The notes: a model not told the origin generated them from the sequence alone. Shown: positions 8,379 through 17,775, numbered from the stretch's first letter. The stretch is DNA of 33,566 nucleotides from Deltaproteobacteria bacterium (GCA_031279515.1 JAITII010000007.1:1-33566), one strand, 5' to 3'. Numbers and translations are program-made.

Positions 8379-8653
8379 ATTTCACCTTTTTAATATCATC
8401 AAAAAACCGCACTTAACTTACCCGATCTAAAACTTAAGAACTTATAGTCATTTAAACTATAGCCTCATCTCAAAGTGCAATATTTGTCTAAATTAAAAGA
8501 AAAAACCTTGTTGGGGAGCTAAAAGGTATTGGATTACCATAGACTATCGAAAATTGAATCTTGTAAGCTTTACAAAAAGGCACATATTATATGAGTGATT
8601 TAGATAAAGCTTATAAATGAGTGCTTAATTTGATAAGATTAAATATTAACAAT

Positions 8654-8680
8654 AAAAAAACCAGAGAAAAATTCCTCTGG
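8654..8680 (-). terminator. Intrinsic terminator upstream of the operon
   Basis: On the minus strand CCAGAGGA pairs with TTCTCTGG over a tight loop, followed by TTTTTTT. The plus strand has no T-run, so the orientation is toward the nitrogenase-like genes. Confidence 0.8.
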
Positions 8681-8747
8681 CCTTCAGTATCTGCTGATTA
8701 GCTTGAAATAGATCCGGACATCCGGCTAGTATTTAAGGAAGCATAGC
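8654..8747 (-). ncRNA. Candidate small RNA or attenuated leader upstream of the nitrogenase-like operon
   Basis: A promoter-like pair (8754-8782) precedes about 95 bases with several short hairpins (CCGGA-TG-TCCGG at 8725-8714; TCAG-CAGATA-CTGA) and ends in a strong intrinsic terminator at 8680-8654. No reading frame is present. It points toward the D1 start 275 bases downstream. It could be a free small RNA, or a leader whose terminator controls the operon. It matches no riboswitch class I recognise. Confidence 0.4.
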
Positions 8748-8753
8748 ACGGAA

Positions 8754-8782
8754 TTTGTAAAAAAACAAGTATTCTTTGTCTA
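8754..8782 (-). promoter_or_regulatory. Possible sigma70-type promoter
   Basis: TAGACA (five of six to TTGACA), a 17-base spacer, and TACAAA (four of six to TATAAT) on the minus strand, placing a start near 8747 just ahead of the hairpin-terminator unit. Confidence 0.35.
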
Positions 8783-9278
8783 TTTTTTGAAAAAATAATT
8801 ATTTAACTAATACTTTTAAAAATCCTTGAGGGTTTTTTACACCTTTAACAAGGAATTTTGACCAAAGGGCAAAAAAATAAGCTTTTACAAAAGAAATGCA
8901 ATTTAATAAAGCCGCAATGTAGGAATAACATAAGATGAATTGGGCTAATCCCACACTATTGTCTGTCTTTAAATGATTTATTTTTTACCACTGAATCCTC
9001 CAAGAGACAAAGGTGCTATATATGAATCCATAGCAAAAAATGGACATTAAATTTAAGGTGCTGTCATTGTAATTTTTATTTTATATAACAGCGATATATT
9101 TTAAGACGCAGGGCTTAGAGAACATTTTTAAAGGATAGCTAACAAAATACATCCTTTTAAATTATGATGAACAAAAAATGAGAATATATCACAAAGTTTT
9201 TCTCTTGGAACGCAGCACAAGCGGCTTCTAAAAGCCTATGGCACGCTAACTAAATTTAGGCTAAAAATCTGATATTGA

Positions 9279-9761
9279 GACCCTAGGAAAGCCTATTGGA
9301 AACTTTTGTTTCTATTAGGAAAAGGGCCTTACCTGTATGGCGATGTATTCTTATTAGATAGGTTCGAAAGGTCGGCATGAGAAGGGTAATGCGTCCAAAG
9401 GAAAAGAGTTTTTATAAAGGGCGCCCTGGCTATATACACACCTTAAGCCAAGATCATATATCTTACCTGGCCGCCTTTAAAAAGCTAAAAGATAAGCACC
9501 AAAGTCCGGCATAAAGGCACATGGGAAACCATAGTACAGGGACTCCGTAAAGGAACTGCATATGCTTAAGCATACTAAAGTTAGGCGTAATCCAGCTTTA
9601 TCAGGGGATTCAAAATTGATGGGGCACCTAGCTGGCTATGCACTGTCAGAGAAGAAGTTTTAAAGGACATAGAAGCGCCCATAGAACTCTATCTTATTGG
9701 TAGTTGGTCAAGTGTCAGAATGATGTCATCTGCCTCAAAAGAGGTAATAGCTATAAATTAA
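9279..9761 (+). pseudogene. Remains of a decayed plus-strand gene (family not recognised)
   Basis: Four short open stretches on the plus strand read like protein but lie in shifting frames. They are 9279-9380 (AYWKLLFLLGKGPYLYGDV), 9389-9514 (a 41-codon frame with ATG and GAGAAGGG upstream, reading MRPKEKSFYKGRPGYIHTL), 9513-9569 (GTWETIVQGLRKGTAYA) and 9591-9761 (GFKIDGAPSWLCTVREEVL, then IELYLIGSWSSVRMM). Their order, shared strand and lower AT content than the surroundings suggest a gene broken by several frameshifts and stops, perhaps a transposase. I cannot name the family. The second stretch alone could be a small intact gene. Confidence 0.3.
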
Positions 9762-10024
9762 GCCTATAAAAGCTTGGTGGCACATAATATGACAAAAAAA
9801 AGGAAAGCTAAGATACATGGAAAACTGGATCTTAAAAAAGCACGACTTAAGATAAGTCATACTTAAGGCTAGCTTAGGCGTGTAAAGTTTTCATTACTTA
9901 GGTAATTTTTAATTAGCTATAACCACCGCCCTTATATAGTGGCAGCAAATGGCTATATACCACATATTGTGAAATATCTAAAAGAACCCTGAGCTAATTA
10001 ATTTATTATGGGAAAAGAAAAAAT

Positions 10025-10054
10025 TTGCCATAAAAATTTTATTTATGGTATAAT
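10025..10054 (+). promoter_or_regulatory. Sigma70-type promoter for the Type ISP gene
   Basis: TTGCCA at 10025-10030 and a perfect TATAAT at 10049-10054, separated by 18 bases. This leaves a leader of about 100 bases to the ATG at 10165. Confidence 0.7.
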
Positions 10055-10164
10055 TATATTTAGCGCGTTATACTTAGATTTTAGCCGCCCGCTGGGATGC
10101 TAAGATAAGTAAAAATAATTGCCTATATTTTTCCTACCACATATTGGTTTAAAAAGATTGCCAC

Positions 10165-13100
10165 ATGCACTTCGAAGAGGTCATAAATAAATATCAGTCT
10201 GTACCAAATACCACCCGAGAAGTAAAAAGGGACTTTGACAAGCTCATGTTGGGCTTTTTAAAAACCTATCCTCAGCTTCAGACAAGATTTTTGAATTTCT
10301 GGCTATGGGAAGACTTCCCCTACAGGGACTGTATGGGCATTAAGGACTATGGGATAGACCTTGTAGCCGAAACTTGGGAGGACCACTATTGGGCTATTCA
10401 GTGTAGGTATTTCCAAAAGGAAGAGCGCATTACCCCAAAAAAAATAAAGACTTTTCTATCCAAGACAAGCAAAAGATATAGGGGTATGGATCGACTAATA
10501 AGTTTTGAACTAAGGCTTTTCATCTCTCCTACCAACAATTGGAGCCCAAAGGCTGAAGAGATGATTAGGCATATTTATCCACCTTGCGAAAAGATTACCC
10601 TAGCTAACTTGGAAACTGCCCCTGTTGACTGGGAACAACTGGATAGAGGTATCTCCGGCCGAGAAGCTAGAACAGAAAAGAAAACGCCCTGGAAACACCA
10701 AACGGAAGCTGTGGATGCCTTCCATGAGCACTTTAAGACTCAAGAAAGGGGACTACTAATTTCGCCCACAGGGACGGGCAAAACCTATACGGCTCTGAAG
10801 ATTGCAGAAAACGAGACTGACGGTGAGGGCCTCGTCATCTACCTTGCCCCCTCCATAGGTTTAATTGGGCAAGCCATAAGGGAATGGACTGCTGAATCAG
10901 AAGTACGAATTATCCCTATTTGTGTGTTCTCCAAAACTAATACCCGCCTAACATCCATAAATTCTCAAAAAGATGATCCTTCCTATATGGGCATCGAAAA
11001 CATCGGTCTTAGAGTATGTGATTCAGATATTGAATTACTTGTTGAGTTGCAATTAGTTCAAAAATATCACCAAAAGGATCTCTGCGTCATTTTTTGTACT
11101 TATCAATCCATGGACATACTTGCAAAAACGCTTAAAGAAATGAAAATAATGGCGAACTTTATGGTTTGTGACGAGGTACATAGGACTATCGCCAATATTA
11201 CACTCACTGATGATGACGAAAGTTATTTCATAAGGAGCCATTACCAGTCTTTAATTCAAGCTGAGAAACGTCTCAATATGACAGCCATACCCAGAATTTA
11301 TGGTGATGACGGGAGACTAAAAACAACGCAATATTCTGCTGTGACCAGTTCAGTGGACGACGCTTTATACTTCGGGGAAGAAGTTTATCGCATGGAATTC
11401 AGCGAGGCCCTTCAAGAAAATCTAATTTCAGACTACAAAGTTTTGCTCCTCACTGTGAAACCACCGTCCAATAAGCCTGAGGAACTCGGAAAGAACAAAA
11501 TACCATTAAAGACAAATGACCGCTATAAATTAATTGCTTGCGTTTATGCCCTTTCCAAGATGATGGATTTGGGAAGCTGCATATTAGAAGATCTAGACCC
11601 TGGGCCAATGAATAAGGCGGTGGCTTTTTGCAGTAGTATCGAGAAATCCAAAAAAATATCTAAGATTATTAACAACTTTAAGAACAATTTTTATAATAAG
11701 TTAGATCCAAAAGAACGAGAAAAGTTAGTAAAAGTTTCAGCTGGTCATGTTGATGCAACAAAGATATTTTCAGTTCTGGATAAAAAAATATCATGGTTGA
11801 AAAATGCCAAGAGAGGATCTCAAAATTGTCGTATCCTAACGAATAAGCGGAGCCTTTTGGAAGGTGTAGACACCCAGAGCTTGGATGCTGCCATCTTCAT
11901 GTCCAGGAATTACAGCTATGACGAATTAGATCAATCTGTAAGGCGCATTATGTCCAAAGAAAAAGGCAAAAACTTTGGCTACATAATAATACCTATAGTT
12001 ATTTCACCAGATGTCCCCCCTAAAAAAGTCTTGAATGACAAAGTAACCTTTAAGTTGGTGTGGGATGTCTTAAACGTTATAAAGGCTCACGATGACCGTT
12101 TCAATTCAATAATTAATGATATACGGTTCGACGAGAATATACCAACTGGTGGTGGAGCTGTTTTAATCGGTGGTCCATCTACTTGTTCTAAAGAAGAATC
12201 AAAAAAAATAATACCAAATAAACATTTGCCACCACTATCAGAAAATATGGTAGAGTACCGGGCACCTATTTACGCTGGCATGGTTAAAAAACTAGGAAAT
12301 CTCAGTAATATGATATCCTGGGGTACAGAGGTAGGTGGATTAGCCGAAGATTATATTGAGAGATTCAGCTATTTAGTGAAAAAAACAGGAATAGCGCAGG
12401 ATGAATTTAAAACTTTTTTAAATGATCTAAGGATTAACATTAATCCTACAATAAACCGTCATGAAGCAATATCCATGTTAGCGCAACATGCGGCTACAAT
12501 TCCTGTATTTGATGCATTATCTAACAACTGTGCTTTTACTAAGAATAATCCTGTATCACAATCTTTTCAACGTATGGAAGATATTATAAAAGAAAATTTC
12601 ACAGACTATGATGAACTTTGTTATAGTACATTTACACAAAATGATACAAAAGATATTCTGCTTAATAGTACCGCAATAGGCAAATTTATAACGAAAACAG
12701 ATAACCCAGATGTCAAGCAGAAAATTTATCTAGATTTATATAACAATTTTTTTAGTGTTGTCTTTAAAGATGAGCTAGAAAAATTTGGAGTTGTGAATAC
12801 ACCAGTTGAGTTGGCAGACTTTATTATTAACTCTATTGGGCAGGTTTTAAACAAAGAATTTAATATGGATATTTCCGACGAAAATATCCATATCCTAGAT
12901 CCCTTCACGGGGACAGGTACTTTGATAGCAAGACTATTACAATCAGGCCTTCTAACTGATTCCCTTAAGAGAAAATATACAAACGAACTTCATGCCAATG
13001 AGATGCGTTTACTTCCCTACTATATTGCTGCAATAAATATTGAAAATGCCTTCCATACTGCTTTTCATAGTAAATACATAGATTATCAATCGTTTAAGGG

Positions 13101-15048
13101 AATTTGCCTTACGGATACCTTTCAATTATGTGAAGGTGACACTAAGGTTAGCAATTCGTTTAAAGACAATTTAGAAAGGATTAAAACGCAAAAAAATGAC
13201 CATATGATGGTTATTTTATCCACTCTTCCTTACTTTGCTGGACAAATGAATGAAAAAGATAATAGGCAAAATGTCAAGTATCCAGTTTTAGACAAACGCA
13301 TCACTGAAACTTATGCACAAAAATCTACAGCTGATAATAAAAATTGTTTATACGATACTTATATAAAAGCATTCAGATGGGCAACCGATAGAATTAATGA
13401 AAATAGAGAGCAAGGGGGCGTTATTGCATTTATCACAAATGCTAACTGGATAGATAACCACGGTATGGATGGTATGCGACTATATTTGGCAGATGAATTT
13501 ACCTCTATTTATGTATTAAATCTGAGAGGCGACAAAAGGAATTCAGGAGAAATTCTAAAAAAAGAAGCTGATAATGTTTTTGGCCCAGGTGCTAGACCAC
13601 CTGTAGCTATTACACTTTTAATAAAAAATCCAAATCACATTGGTCCTTGTAAAATCTTTTATTCTGCTGTGGCAGATTATATGACTACAATGGATAAACT
13701 TTCTTTCGTACAAAAATCTCATGATATTTACAATGAGGACTTGCTATGGGAAACGATATCACCTAATAGTATGGGGGATTGGATAAATAAGAGAAATGAA
13801 ATATATTATAGCTTTATTATATTAGGAAGCAAAAAAAATAAGGCTAGTATTAAAACTTGTTTTTCAGATTTTTTTTGCCGAGGATTATCCACCGGTCAAG
13901 ACACGTGGTATTATAATTATTCTAAAAAATATCTATCAAAAAATATCAAAAAATGGATATCAAATTTTAATACAAAAGTAGAAGAATATACGGCTAACAG
14001 GAAAGAATTTCCTTCATTGAAAGTTGACGAATTTACACACTTCAGTGCAAAGTTTTATTCTTGGACTGACCAGCAAAAATCTAATTTTAGTAAAGGAAAA
14101 TTGTATTCCTATGAAAAGAATGCATTAGTTGAATCCCTATATAGACCTTTCCAAAAGCAAATTTGCTATTTTGAAAATGATCTCATTAATTATGATTATT
14201 CATTACACCAACTTTTTCCTACAAAGAATCATTCAAATTTAGTAATTTGTTATGGAGGACCTAGTGAACATAAACCTTATTCCTTTATTATGTCTAATGT
14301 TCTTCCAGATCTATACTTGTTGGAAGCTGGCATTCTGTGTTTTCCTCTTTATTATTACCACGAGTTAACAAATGGTTCTGATTCTGAGTATCCACCTGAT
14401 AAGTTATTCGATGGCTATATTCGCCATGACGGTATATCTGATTATATATTTAATGAGTGCAAATTGAAATACGGATCCCAACTTCCTGACATTAATAAAA
14501 TTCAGATATTCTACTATATATATGCTATTTTACATTGCCCTGAATATAAAAATACTTATGCTTTAGATTTAGCAACAATACGTCCCCGTATTCCTTTGGT
14601 TAAAGAAGCCCACGACTTTGAAGCCTTTGTAAAAGCCGGCATTGCACTTTCCAAACTTCATTTGGATTATGAGGCTGTCAAACCTTACTCTAATGTTAGA
14701 GTTATTGGGGAGCAAACTGGCAAATTTAAAGTTAACAAAATGCGTTTCGACAAGGGAACTAACATGAAATGTGATAAATCTGTCATCATCTACAATAATC
14801 ACATCAAGATAACTGATATCCCTCTTGAAGCCTATAACTATGTTGTAGACAGCAAATCTGCCATTGAATGGGTGATGGAACGCTATCAATTGAAAACAGA
14901 CAAGTTTAGAAAAATACACAACGATCCTAACGATTGGGCCATAGAACATGATGATCCGCGGTATATATTGGATCTTCTTCTAAGAATCATTAGAGTTAGC
15001 ATAGAGACTCAGGAAATCCTAGAGAGCCTCCCAAAATTAAATTTTTAA
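10165..15048 (+). CDS. Type ISP restriction-modification-like protein with altered catalytic motifs
   Basis: This single 1627-residue chain has the LlaGI/LlaBIII arrangement: Mrr-like nuclease, superfamily 2 helicase-translocase, adenine methyltransferase, then target recognition. The nuclease segment is GIDLVAE (63-69) then AIQCR (77-81), where family members usually have QCK. Walker A SPTGTGKT (200-207) and DEVH (336-339) are intact. Motif III reads TAIPRIY (373-379; usually TATPRIY) and motif VI reads QSVRRIM (590-596; usually QSVGRVM). SAM-binding motif I DPFTGTGT (912-919) is good. The catalytic NPPY motif reads TLPY (1020-1023) within an otherwise matching LPYFAGQ context. The frame is uninterrupted and the length is typical. 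It stands alone with its own promoter, and the ribosome site is weak. It is either a degenerate restriction system or one repurposed without self-methylation. Usual-residue statements come from family memory, not an alignment. Confidence 0.9.
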   Translation: MHFEEVINKYQSVPNTTREVKRDFDKLMLGFLKTYPQLQTRFLNFWLWEDFPYRDCMGIKDYGIDLVAETWEDHYWAIQCRYFQKEERITPKKIKTFLSKTSKRYRGMDRLISFELRLFISPTNNWSPKAEEMIRHIYPPCEKITLANLETAPVDWEQLDRGISGREARTEKKTPWKHQTEAVDAFHEHFKTQERGLLISPTGTGKTYTALKIAENETDGEGLVIYLAPSIGLIGQAIREWTAESEVRIIPICVFSKTNTRLTSINSQKDDPSYMGIENIGLRVCDSDIELLVELQLVQKYHQKDLCVIFCTYQSMDILAKTLKEMKIMANFMVCDEVHRTIANITLTDDDESYFIRSHYQSLIQAEKRLNMTAIPRIYGDDGRLKTTQYSAVTSSVDDALYFGEEVYRMEFSEALQENLISDYKVLLLTVKPPSNKPEELGKNKIPLKTNDRYKLIACVYALSKMMDLGSCILEDLDPGPMNKAVAFCSSIEKSKKISKIINNFKNNFYNKLDPKEREKLVKVSAGHVDATKIFSVLDKKISWLKNAKRGSQNCRILTNKRSLLEGVDTQSLDAAIFMSRNYSYDELDQSVRRIMSKEKGKNFGYIIIPIVISPDVPPKKVLNDKVTFKLVWDVLNVIKAHDDRFNSIINDIRFDENIPTGGGAVLIGGPSTCSKEESKKIIPNKHLPPLSENMVEYRAPIYAGMVKKLGNLSNMISWGTEVGGLAEDYIERFSYLVKKTGIAQDEFKTFLNDLRININPTINRHEAISMLAQHAATIPVFDALSNNCAFTKNNPVSQSFQRMEDIIKENFTDYDELCYSTFTQNDTKDILLNSTAIGKFITKTDNPDVKQKIYLDLYNNFFSVVFKDELEKFGVVNTPVELADFIINSIGQVLNKEFNMDISDENIHILDPFTGTGTLIARLLQSGLLTDSLKRKYTNELHANEMRLLPYYIAAINIENAFHTAFHSKYIDYQSFKGICLTDTFQLCEGDTKVSNSFKDNLERIKTQKNDHMMVILSTLPYFAGQMNEKDNRQNVKYPVLDKRITETYAQKSTADNKNCLYDTYIKAFRWATDRINENREQGGVIAFITNANWIDNHGMDGMRLYLADEFTSIYVLNLRGDKRNSGEILKKEADNVFGPGARPPVAITLLIKNPNHIGPCKIFYSAVADYMTTMDKLSFVQKSHDIYNEDLLWETISPNSMGDWINKRNEIYYSFIILGSKKNKASIKTCFSDFFCRGLSTGQDTWYYNYSKKYLSKNIKKWISNFNTKVEEYTANRKEFPSLKVDEFTHFSAKFYSWTDQQKSNFSKGKLYSYEKNALVESLYRPFQKQICYFENDLINYDYSLHQLFPTKNHSNLVICYGGPSEHKPYSFIMSNVLPDLYLLEAGILCFPLYYYHELTNGSDSEYPPDKLFDGYIRHDGISDYIFNECKLKYGSQLPDINKIQIFYYIYAILHCPEYKNTYALDLATIRPRIPLVKEAHDFEAFVKAGIALSKLHLDYEAVKPYSNVRVIGEQTGKFKVNKMRFDKGTNMKCDKSVIIYNNHIKITDIPLEAYNYVVDSKSAIEWVMERYQLKTDKFRKIHNDPNDWAIEHDDPRYILDLLLRIIRVSIETQEILESLPKLNF

Positions 15049-15223
15049 GCCCAAAACTTCAAAAGCCAATCTCCTAGATGATCAAAATGTTGAAGTCAGG
15101 AAATGCTAAGGACTTTTGGCTGAACAATTAGGAAAATCATGCAGATTTATTCAATTATTGTTTTGCCCTGGTCTTAACTAAATAGAGTAAAAATACCTAT
15201 TCTATCTCTATAGTAGGCCTAAT

Positions 15224-16180
15224 CTACTTATTTTGTTGACTACTCTCTTCTGGATAGATAAAACCATGCATCATTTGCAAGCCTTCAAAGAGCGAAGGTG
15301 TGGGCCTTGAAATAATATTTTCCGGTATCTTATATACCCTGCCGTTTTTAAAAGCAGGCAGAATTTGATATACATCCCGTGCTTTCATGGTCTCCAAGCT
15401 TACCCTATTCATGGGACCCTCTTGGGATATAAAGACCTCTATTTGCTCGGCCTTTTCCAAAAGCTTTTCAGGTCCGTAATTTGCCACCATCAGCCCTTCC
15501 CTGGAGGGAAGCGCATCTTTAGCTATATTATCGCCTCCAGCAAGACCTAGGATCCACTCTGGTATGGAATTGGGAGTAAATGTTTTTATCTCTCTGTAAA
15601 TGGACTCCAAGAAGACGCCTGGCTTATTTGGCTTATTAAGATTTTCCTCGAATGGTGCAATTTTAGCCTTGAAGTCTTCTATCATAGCTTGAGCTTCTTT
15701 TTGGTGCCCACAGATCTCGCCTATCTCGGTCCAGTAGTTATAGAGATCGCTAGCATCGATTATTTGCTTCACCCAGACCTGTATCCCAGAATTTTTCAAT
15801 GTGTCAAAAAGATGGGGGGCTGTGCCAAGATGCTGTGGCCGTATCAAAATTATATCCGGCGCAGCAGCCAAAAACTTTTCTACGTCATCCTTAACAGAGA
15901 ATTGCATTGGCCAGGTCCACCCCTGGACCTCGGGACCATTATAGGTTTCCTGCTCGGAAACGCCCACTAGGCTGTCTTTGGCCCCAATGCGGATGACTAC
16001 TTCAGTATGTGCCGCATATAAGCTTATGATCCTAGGTTTCTTAGTGGGAGTAGACTGGGCCAGGGAACTCTGACAGGAGAAGCAAATTAAGGCAGTTACA
16101 ATAACAACAAAGCAAAAGATCATTTTTACCGGTCTAGATATCATCCAGGCAGCTGGTACATTTCTTCTTTCTCTTTTCAT
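15224..16180 (-). CDS. Periplasmic binding protein of a cobalamin/iron-complex ABC transporter (BtuF-like)
   Basis: A 318-residue protein with an N-terminal hydrophobic export segment (about residues 15-35, near FCFVVIVTALICFSC) followed by a BtuF/FhuD-type solute-binding fold. RIISLYAAHTEVVIRIGAKDSLVGVS is the usual first lobe, DIILIRPQHL is the central strand, and VYKIPENIISRPTPS lies near the end. The cysteine in FSCQSS could be a lipid anchor, but the lipobox is poor. I prefer the ATG at 16180, with AGGGTGA five bases upstream, over the GTG at 16189. It follows cbiK on the same strand but beyond a strong terminator, so it probably gets its own or read-through transcription. Its likely partners are the permease and ATPase at 18407-20360. 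A corrinoid ligand is inferred from the riboswitch and cbiK nearby; heme or a siderophore is possible. Confidence 0.8.
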   Translation of the reverse strand: MKRERRNVPAAWMISRPVKMIFCFVVIVTALICFSCQSSLAQSTPTKKPRIISLYAAHTEVVIRIGAKDSLVGVSEQETYNGPEVQGWTWPMQFSVKDDVEKFLAAAPDIILIRPQHLGTAPHLFDTLKNSGIQVWVKQIIDASDLYNYWTEIGEICGHQKEAQAMIEDFKAKIAPFEENLNKPNKPGVFLESIYREIKTFTPNSIPEWILGLAGGDNIAKDALPSREGLMVANYGPEKLLEKAEQIEVFISQEGPMNRVSLETMKARDVYQILPAFKNGRVYKIPENIISRPTPSLFEGLQMMHGFIYPEESSQQNK

Positions 16181-16210
16181 AAGCATCACCCTAGCCTTGT
16201 ATGAGCACTC

Positions 16211-16262
16211 AAAAAAAAGGGGGGGAGGCCTTTAACCAATCTAGTGTCTGGTAGCCTCCCCC
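16211..16262 (-). terminator. Intrinsic terminator after cbiK
   Basis: On the minus strand GGGGGAGGC pairs with GCCTCCCCC around a 24-base loop, followed by CC and then a run of eight T. It separates cbiK from the BtuF-like gene. Confidence 0.85.
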
Positions 16263-16319
16263 GAATTCAAAGTTGATAGCCGACGCTATCAACACCTTTT
16301 AACTAATAAGACCATCGGA

Positions 16320-17369
16320 TCATTTGTTGGGATCTTTGTCGTACTGTTCCTTTACTTTGGGCTCCAGAGCCTTTAAGTGCTCAACATAGATCTCAGCCCA
16401 GCTATCCAAGGAACCTAATCCCTCCATATGAGGCTTCACAGTGTAGCCACCAGCTGTGAAAATGCTCTTCCAGCTGTCAGGCTCGTCACCAGCCATGTCA
16501 TTGTGAGCATGATCGCCTGCCACCACCATTAAGGGGGCTAGGTAGATAACCTTGGGGGCATCCTGGACCTTATTTATCTCCTCTAAAATTTCAGGAGCAT
16601 GGGGCGGAGCTTCCACTGTGCCCAGATAAATATGGGGACCGTAAGCCTTGCGCAGGCCTTCTAAAAGGTGCCCATAGACCTTCTGCGTCAAAATCTCGTT
16701 TCCATGTCCCATCAAGACGAGGTTTGCATTTTCTACCTTGGCTGCTTCAGCCAATGGTTTTAAAGCCTCGACTGCGCGCGCTATATACTTGGGTTGTCCA
16801 TCGCCTACGCCAAGGGCCGGCTCACCTACACCAATCCAAGGGAAAGGCTTTAAGACATCTTTTACGGTCTTGTAATTAGCCAAAGCTTCCACAAGCTTTG
16901 CTAAATCTGTGTATTCCTCACCATCGGTCACATGGAGGGACTGGACCAGCACCAAGCGGGCCCCATTTTCCTGGATGTCAGCTAATACGGTTAGGGCGTT
17001 TTTAATGTCATAGATGTAGTCTGGCACAGAGGGGTTGGCTTTACGGAATTCTTGATCCGAAGCCCTTTGATGCCATATGTCCCTTATGATATTGGAAGTG
17101 AATGCCAGATGGATATCATAGTCTGGGAAGGCCTCGGTGACCTTTTTTTGGATATTTAATATGGATTGGAGTCCGCCCACATCCGTGGTCCCAAAGCCCG
17201 CTAAAACAATGGCTGGCTTCTGTGGTTTTCTCTCAAAGGCTGAGGCAGTCCCTGGACTCATAAGGTCCAGCGTCGCCGCTGCCACGAATAAGAAAACGAA
17301 GGAAAATAATGCAAGAATCATGCTTAAGTCTCTCCTCAAAAGATAATTCTTTTTAGACACGCACTTCAT
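16320..17369 (-). CDS. cbiK: Exported sirohydrochlorin cobaltochelatase CbiK (periplasmic type)
   Basis: A 349-residue class II chelatase that inserts cobalt (or iron) into sirohydrochlorin-type tetrapyrroles. An N-terminal signal peptide (hydrophobic core about 17-32, cleavage likely after TASA at 44) marks the exported form described in Desulfovibrio. The fold motifs are AIVLAGFGTTD (53-63), VQSLHVTDGEEY (142-153), LMGHGNE (219-225) and VVAGDHAHNDMAGD (282-295). H222 and H287 are the likely metal-binding active-site histidines, and H100 may be an accessory haem- or metal-binding residue. GAGGT lies eight bases before the ATG. A cobalamin riboswitch with a terminator platform lies directly upstream, so expression should fall when B12 is abundant. 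The role of a chelatase outside the cytoplasm is not settled; metal scavenging or haem/corrinoid uptake is suggested by the transporter genes nearby. Confidence 0.92.
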   Translation of the reverse strand: MKCVSKKNYLLRRDLSMILALFSFVFLFVAAATLDLMSPGTASAFERKPQKPAIVLAGFGTTDVGGLQSILNIQKKVTEAFPDYDIHLAFTSNIIRDIWHQRASDQEFRKANPSVPDYIYDIKNALTVLADIQENGARLVLVQSLHVTDGEEYTDLAKLVEALANYKTVKDVLKPFPWIGVGEPALGVGDGQPKYIARAVEALKPLAEAAKVENANLVLMGHGNEILTQKVYGHLLEGLRKAYGPHIYLGTVEAPPHAPEILEEINKVQDAPKVIYLAPLMVVAGDHAHNDMAGDEPDSWKSIFTAGGYTVKPHMEGLGSLDSWAEIYVEHLKALEPKVKEQYDKDPNK

Positions 17370-17425
17370 TGGTTGTACCTCTTTGAAAAAAAGGGAGCCC
17401 TTCTCCCAAGACTTATTTAGTATTA

Positions 17426-17447
17426 TTTTTCACCTTCTGGTGAAAAA
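17426..17447. promoter_or_regulatory. Perfect palindrome in the cbiK leader
   Basis: Nine-base arms, tttttcacc and ggtgaaaaa, flank ttct, about 57 bases before the cbiK start. It is either an RNA hairpin after the terminator or an operator. Confidence 0.4.
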
Positions 17448-17450
17448 CGT

Positions 17451-17483
17451 AAAAAAAACGGCTCCATCATAATGATGGAACCG
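17451..17483 (-). terminator. Terminator (expression platform) of the cobalamin riboswitch
   Basis: CGGTTCCATCAT pairs with ATGATGGAGCCG (one G-U), followed by eight T on the minus strand. It stands between the aptamer and the cbiK ribosome site. Confidence 0.85.
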
Positions 17484-17589
17484 CGTCACCGTTTTTTACG
17501 GGGTTCATCCCTGCGTTCATGGGCTCAAAGGAAGAGCTATTCAACCGCGGGCATAGATTTGCCGCTGGAATGACAATTCCCTTCATGTA

Positions 17590-17775
17590 CGCGAAGAGTT
17601 CGGAGGCAGGTCTTCTGACTTCCGGATCCTAGTTGTCCTTAGCCTTCCCTTCCCAAATGCCTATTGGCTTGGGGCCAGTGGCTGGCTTTTGCCCTTAAGG
17701 TTCAACTCCCCGGTTACAGCGGCGGTACCGTGACAGCTTGACTGTCTTCCCTATTAAGCCTGATGGCGCCGTCCG
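17590..17775 (-). promoter_or_regulatory. Cobalamin (B12) riboswitch aptamer controlling cbiK
   Basis: On the minus strand, in order: AATAGGGAA, a CACGGTACCGCCGCTGTAACCGGGG block, GCCACTGG, GGGAAGGGAAGGC, and the B12-box GTCAGAAGACCTGCC (around 17619-17605). These match the conserved core of the class I cobalamin riboswitch in order and spacing. The downstream terminator at 17483-17451 supports transcriptional control, with B12 binding stopping cbiK transcription. Confidence 0.93.

Larger units (their letters stand above)
8379..10164. other. Long AT-rich intergenic region
   Basis: It holds no intact gene of ordinary size. From left to right I see an inverted repeat TATAGT/ACTATA at 8443-8461; a TATAAT-like minus-strand -10 at 8586-8591 without a good -35; the candidate small RNA with terminator at 8654-8782; a decayed plus-strand gene at 9279-9761; and the promoter of the Type ISP gene at 10025-10054. 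The remainder shows nothing recognisable. Confidence 0.6.

Noticed and set aside
8470-8500. Sigma54 (-24/-12) promoter for the nitrogenase-like operon, TTGCA at 8477-8481
   Set aside because: The essential GG of the -24 element is absent at the correct spacing.
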